Assembly (NCBI RefSeq): GCF_037038585.1
Contig: NC_092541.1
Location: 2,415,445 to 2,479,444, forward strand
Reading direction: 5' to 3'
Source: Patagioenas fasciata
Taxonomy: Eukaryota; Chordata; Aves; Columbiformes; Columbidae
DNA: 64,000 nucleotides
The position numbers and the translations under genes are program-made. Within the stretch, counting starts at the first letter, position 1, and each line of letters opens with the position of its first letter. Below, in pieces: positions 58,141 through 64,000 of this stretch. The notes beneath the pieces are model-generated. The model ran no database searches, was not told where the DNA came from, and worked only from the letters and a program-made list of their open reading frames with translations.

Positions 58141-61100
58141 GGGGACTGTGCGAGCACCCACGCTCCAGCCCTGCTGTGGTGTTCCCACACTTTTCTGGGG
58201 TGCATCTGGGTTTAGTTTTCTAGCTCTGATGCTCCCCACCATTCTCTCCATCCAGGCTGTGTCCCCCTCGTCATGGTCCAAACCATGGAGCCCTGTGACA
58301 TCGGTCCTGGGTGTGCTGAGCTCGCCCACCCCTGCAGCTCCTTCTACATCAGGTATTTGGGGCTGAACATCAACTTTGCAGCCTCTCAAACACCCGTGGG
58401 CTCTGCTCTCTCAGCCGTTGTTTGCTGCTTCCCAGGGACCGCAGAGGCTCTTATCCCTGTCCAGCTGTGGATCTGCCCATTCCAGCTGTTGTCATTGCAA
58501 ATTCCTCTTAGGAATGGGTTCACCATCCAGGTGGCTTTGCCTTCCTCTGACAAATTCAGCTGGAAAGAAACTCCCTTGAAGGAGATGAGGGCAAGGAAGC
58601 TTGTTATTTGATCTATAAATCAAATGGAGAAAGTACCACGAGCACAGGAAGGTGCTGCTGCCTTTGTAGGGAAGAGGAGAGACACAGCCAACAAGCTTCA
58701 GCTTTTCAGGAAAGGGTTTTTTGTCTTTTTTCCCCCCATCCTGTGCATTTTTTGACTTTTCCAAAGTTCTCCTAATTTGTATTGGGATGGACCCAAGTTC
58801 TCTAGAAATCTTTGCCAAAAACCCTTCTTTCTTTTCTTGCTATGGCAGGAGAGATAATCAACAATATTTGAATTGCCAAATCCAAATCAGTGTGAGTCAG
58901 TGGGAAGCAAGAAGAACAACCTCATGCAAGGCTCCTGTTGCTTATCGATTGCCGTCAACGTGTCGTCCCAACCTGCCGCCTGTCCCCTCGCCCTCCTGGG
59001 GGGGTCACAGCATGGTGACAGGTGAAATGGACTTGAGGCATGCTCCAGCATCGACCGGCAACGTGGCTCCGGGCAGAATCGATCTGCCTCCGTCAACCCA
59101 GATGCAAAAGGCAGATCCCTGTAGCCTCCTTAGCTCTTCATCTGCTTTGTGGTTCCAGGGTGGTGCTGGAAATGGTAGAGGGTCCCTGACCCCCCCAGCT
59201 GGGGACACCCATAGTTGAGCTGCTGGCATTGGGGACCTCGTCCCCCAAGTTTGGAGAAACACATCTAGCAGCCCCCTGATGTGTCTCCTATCATCTGAGC
59301 CAGATTTCTGGTTCTTTCTGCTACATAAATAGCCTTCAAACTTGCTTTTTCTGGACATTCCACCCCCTGAGCTTTCCCAGTGTGCCTGGGTAATTTGGGC
59401 ACCCCCTCCTCACAGATGAGCCGATGCCTTGGGTGTCATGGGCAGCACAGGGACCCTCTCGCTCGAAGCAGAGAAAATCCCCTCAGGAGAGCGGGGACCT
59501 GGAGGAATCCAAATCATCACCACCTCCTATGTAATTCTTCATCATGTGCTCTCACTTCAGGGCACGGGGTCTGCTTGCTCCATCCCCTCTGCGGGCGGGA
59601 TTGCCTCTGTGCTGTCTCCTGGTAGCTGTCTGGCCATCAGCTCAAGCCCAGCCATGGTAAATAATATTTAATCCCTGTCTGCAAGCCCTCTACCCTTTTC
59701 CCTTCCTTTCTGGCTGCTGCAGCTGGCGCTGCTCCGCTCGGGCTGTGACATTTACCCGCTGCGAGGTGTCAGCTGTGACTCAGCTCTCTCTTTACCATCC
59801 TCTTCCATGGAGGCTTAATCTTAACAGCCCTTTTTAAAATTTCTTCAGCACAGGTTATTGCCTGAACCCCATTTGCCCTGTCCCCTTAAAGCCCATCACT
59901 GAGCTCTTCTGTTCCCCGCAGCGCAGGGCTGCCCTTGCCATACACAGTTTTGCCCCAAGCACGGGATGTTGCTGTGGATGCGGCTCTTCAGGCCTGATGG
60001 TTCTGCTGCTTTGCTCTTCTCTTTGCTCTTCTTCCTCCCAGCACAAAAACCACCAACAACAAATTAAATGTTCTGCTGCTTTTTGCTCCAATGGCTTCCT
60101 CTGCCTATTCCTTGCTTGCCCTGGCACGTCTCCTTCCCTTTGAACGGTCAGCCCGTGATAACTCATCTCCTTGTCCGGTTGCTGAACTTTGCAGTGAAGA
60201 GCTCGGTTTTCTCCTGAGCTTCCCCAAGGCTTTGGAGAAACCCCTGTGCCAGGAGGAGCTTCCCCATGGCTCCGGTTTCCCACAACCTTCACTAGACCCT
60301 GGTGATTCGTAAGATCCGAAGTCATTTCCAACCTCTGTACTAACGCGTCCTTGCTGTCCTCGCTGGGACCAGGCTCGTTGGTGGCTCTGCCAGCAGGTCC
60401 CAGGCTCAGGGATGTCCCACGCTGTCACCCAGGCAGGTTTTCCACCCTGTACCCACCTCTTGGCAGCTCCTACACCCCCAACATCACCCCAAGGCCATGG
60501 CCAACTCGGCACAGAGGGCTTTGGGGTGTTTTATCTCTCTGTTTGATGCAAGACTCTGCTATTGCCCCCCGAGCTGGGTCTGCTGGAGGCTGGGCTGATG
60601 GTATCTTGAGAATGAGGGATGGATGGAGTCAGCCAAGCGTGGGAGCCCCCAGCCTGCCCTCCCCCCAGGCCACCGCGGCTGGGAGCCAGCGCAGGGTTTC
60701 TTGCCTGGTTAGTGGAAATATCGGTCATCTCTGCAATCGGCAAAGCTGCCCCTTCTAAGGGGAAAATCCTCTTAGAGCTGCAAGGAAGAAATCAAACCTC
60801 AGAAAGCATCTGGCTTTTCATCCCTGGTGTCGTGTGGCTGCTGGGGTGACTCTGTGGGAAAGGGGACAGCTCGAACGGCTCTTGCGAGGATGCAGAGCTG
60901 TCTGTCCTGTGTGTAGGTCTGTCCTGTGGCTGGGGATGCTGTGCCACCACCTGACAATTGCTCACCCCCCAAGGACCAGCCCTGCAGGGGCTTTGTCCCC
61001 ACTTAAGTCTCAGCATGGCCAAAGGTCCCACAGAGCAATGACGAGGAGGGCAGGGGGTTTTGTGAGGCTTTAGGGACCAAAGGGTCCATGAATAGCAGCG

Positions 61101-64000
61101 CAAGATGCTAAATCTGGGGTGAAGAGAGAGCAGACCCCACTCTACCTCTTTTCCTTCCATTTCCTCTTCTCGTTCATCCTCTTGTCTCCATCCCCCTCCT
61201 GCTCAGATGTCCATACATTATGCATCAACAATTCTTTGCCCACACAGCACTTACGGAGAGAAACCTGGCTACCGGCTGATGAAAGATAGCGCCTCCTCTT
61301 TAACGCTAGCCCGGGAAGCTGGCCCCAACCTGCAAAAATTCGGTGTAAAATACAGCGCATCCCACCCTCCTCCTGACAACCTGCCTGTCAAACCCATGGG
61401 GGAGAGGGCAGCCCCAGCACCCCGGCTGAGCTGGGGAGACGGGGCTGGGGGTTAGACATGGGGGTCCAGCCCCTATTCCCACGTGTGACCTCGCCCAGGT
61501 TCCCTGCTGTAAATTTCGGCAACTATAAGTCACCCTTCCTTGGGTGGATGGCAGAAGACAGGTCTCCTTGCAGATGATTTGCAGCCCGTTTGGTACATGG
61601 GTGTCTCATTCAGCCCCAAAACGTGCCGGCTAATTAAAAGTCATGGTCACATCTGTCCTCGGTTACCATGGAGACTTTTCCTCTTCCGATGCCCAGAGGA
61701 AAGCAGCGGATACCGGCAGCGCGTGGAGCTGCCGCCGGAGCACATCACCTGCACGGCCGCTGCCGCCCGGCATCCCGGAGCACGTGAGATGCTGCATCCC
61801 CTCCCTGACCTCGGTCCAGCTCCCAGCAGCTTCGCTCTGACATTAATAGTGTGACAGCACAGTGGTTGATACACCCGGGTCACCCCCTGTGGATTCAGAC
61901 ACGCCATCCAGATGTGCAACGATAAGCACAGCTGTATAGCGACACCCCTGTGACCCTCGACCCGAGTGTGACCACAAGCGGCCGAGGACCCGGCTCAGAC
62001 CTCAGGATCTGGGTTTCCACATTAGGGCTGAATTACTTTTCCTAAGAAACAAGCCGGAGGTCCAAACTCCCTGACCAAGGCGACTTTTCTCTTTCACAAT
62101 TCAAATTTCCAGTTTCAAACCCTTCCCCTTCACGCTGCTGTGATTGAAGGTTGTCACCTACTCTGCTATTTTCCTCCCCATAATGGGGCTACTCAGGAGT
62201 GGGAAATCTGGGCGTTACAGGTAGGACCCTCAGGAGATTGTTTCTAAAGGAGAAATGGTGCTTGAAGAGAACATAAAGGCTTTCTCACGCTTTCCAGGTG
62301 GATTTTTGGAGCGTGCCTGGAGGGGGGAGAATGGGAAAGGCACATCCCCAACGCTGCGTGCGGAGGGGATGGAGCCGCGAGGGCTTGTGCGTGACTGGGC
62401 GCGTTATAAATGGCACCGTGCGGCTGCGTGGCCAGCGTGGGCGAGGGGCTGGGGACGCGGGTGACTGTGAGCCTGCGCCGAGGGGGGACAGATGTGTGTG
62501 GGATGGCTCCGTGTGAAGCTATATTAAAAAATATGAGCAAAGCAGGCTCTGGTGCTTCAGATGCTCAGGCTTTGCTTCAAAGTCTTCCCAGTCGAGGCGG
62601 CGAGGGGAGGGGGATGGTGCTGGAGCCTGAAATGGCTCAGATGTCAGATGGCAATGTCTGAAATGTCTCTGATCCATCCAGGGGGGGCTGTGACACTGAC
62701 CTCCCCATTCCGTGGGTGGCATTTGTGGCCGTTTGAAGGGTCAAGGAGCTCCCACTCCCCAAAAATCTTTCTCATCCCTTGGAGCAAGTGGTACAAGCTG
62801 GTCTGGGCTGCCCAGCAGAGGAGGGAGGATGAGGATGAGGATGAGGATGGTTTGGTTGGTGGGGAGGGCTAATTAAAGGCAAGGAACATCCAGATCTCAT
62901 CCTGTGACGGGCGCTTCAAAGGACTTTTCAGGCCAAGTCAGGCAAAAAAAGAAATGTACGATGAATAATTGAGAGCCAAGGCTCATCTTTCACATTCCTC
63001 ATGTCCAGCCTGGTAGCGAAGGGACCTTGAACCCCTTCTGCGGGGCTGGGGGGGTTTGGGGACAGAGGGTGACGTGGTGACTGCGTGAGGCTGCAGCCAA
63101 GCGGGCGAGAAGGGGAGGAGGTTTAGGGGCTTCTTTTCTTCCCTTTCCTTCTTTTTTAGGACAGGACCAAGGCCGCAGGTCTCTACAGCGGGGTGGGTGT
63201 TGGAGGTGTTTTGGGGTGCGCTGGGGGGGCAGCTGGTCCCTGCTGGGATCCCGTTCCCACGCGGGTCAGAGATGTTGGTGCTCGTGCTGAAGCGCCAGCT
63301 CCTGGAGTCGTGTGGTTTACATGCAATATCTGCTTTCCTCTCCAAATTAACTCCCTCTCTCATGCCTGCAGGACCTTCTCTCTCCCTCCCCCTTTTGTAA
63401 AGCCTCAGAAAACAGAAATAAAGAGACTCGTGCTCTCGCCGGCTTTCTGCCAAGGAGCCTGGGATGTTTTCAGGTCACTCCCTTGATGCTGGGTGTGGGC
63501 TGACTAGTGCCCCCCATGGTTTTGGCTGCTATAGGGGAGGCCCTGGGGGTGACAGTCACCCCATCCTGCCCTGCCAGCCCCCCAAAGGTCCCTGTGGGGT
63601 GTCAGCCCAGCTTCATCCCCAGGATCTCATGCATGTGTTTCTGATGGGGTTTGGAAAACAGGAGCTTTCCTCGTGGTATCTTGTGCACAAGGTTATTGGA
63701 AGGAGACCAGCAAAGGTCTATAACCTCTCTGCTGATGAGGATGAAGTGCTTGTTTAATACATTTTAGCTTCAAATATTTCTCCTTAATGTGTTTTTGAAA
63801 TGACTCGGAGCTCTGAAGGGAATATGTAACTTGTTAGAAAATAGATGTGCCGATTAGACGGCATTTGAGCTCGTTTAGAGACGTTTCACCGCCTCGCTTG
63901 GATCTGCCGTGATCAAAACCCCTGCGAGCGGAGAAGCTGGGGAGCTGTCAACCGGTGTCACCCCACGTTCTGCCCCGGGACCGGGTTTGCTTTTGCTGGT
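58141..64000. other. Gene-poor DNA, right edge of window
   Basis: No exon is supported. I looked for the N-terminal exons of SRCIN1 (MGNAPS..., RFSNVGLVHTSERRHTV...), the expected next gene, and did not find them. A short (GAGGAT)n run lies at 62825-62848. The final frame at 63464-63757 has no recognisable similarity. Confidence 0.55.

Overview
This is vertebrate nuclear DNA, almost certainly from a bird. The evidence is several CR1 retroposon copies in both orientations, one of them ending in the ATTCTGTG-type CR1 3' terminus, together with GC-rich CpG islands, minisatellites and intron-interrupted genes with GT-AG junctions. Nothing prokaryotic is present, and most long open frames are by-products of GC-rich or repetitive sequence.

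There are two supported protein genes, arranged head to head. On the minus strand, positions 1-16961 hold the 5' part of MLLT6 (AF17). Seven coding exons (16961 down to 6749) are phase-compatible and encode residues 1-220, which include the complete PHD / zinc-knuckle / extended-PHD module. The remaining exons lie off the left edge. On the plus strand, 36169-38325 is one uninterrupted coding exon of 718 codons. I identify it as the bird orthologue of EPOP (elongin BC and PRC2-associated protein), because it has the EPOP signature around residues 533-551, the EPOP-type C-terminal block, and the conserved EPOP-MLLT6 neighbourhood. Its N-terminus carries a clear SKI/DACH domain like that of SKIDA1, which mammalian EPOP lacks. 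This is the most interesting observation here. It suggests that EPOP and SKIDA1 are whole-genome-duplication sisters that travelled with MLLT6 and MLLT10, and that the mammalian lineage lost the EPOP SKI/DACH half.

Layout: 1-6748 partial MLLT6 intron 7 with a 17-bp tandem repeat and an intronic CpG island; 6749-16961 MLLT6 exons 7 to 1; 16380-17200 MLLT6 CpG-island promoter; 17.2-35.3 kb intergenic, with CR1 copies, a CATCC-type minisatellite and small CpG islands; 35.3-36.17 kb EPOP promoter and leader; 36.17-38.33 kb EPOP coding exon; 38.33 to about 41.86 kb probable 3' UTR, ending at an AATAAA followed by a GU-rich stretch; 41.86-64 kb gene-poor DNA with a 29-bp/116-bp higher-order minisatellite, a tRNA-Arg-derived SINE-like insertion, ancient CR1 copies and possible conserved non-coding elements. 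I found no exon of SRCIN1, the gene expected next by mammalian synteny.

Both genes encode chromatin regulators. MLLT6 is a DOT1L-complex histone reader (H3K79 methylation), and EPOP links PRC2.1 to elongin BC at CpG islands. Comparisons with human proteins were made from memory without alignment software.
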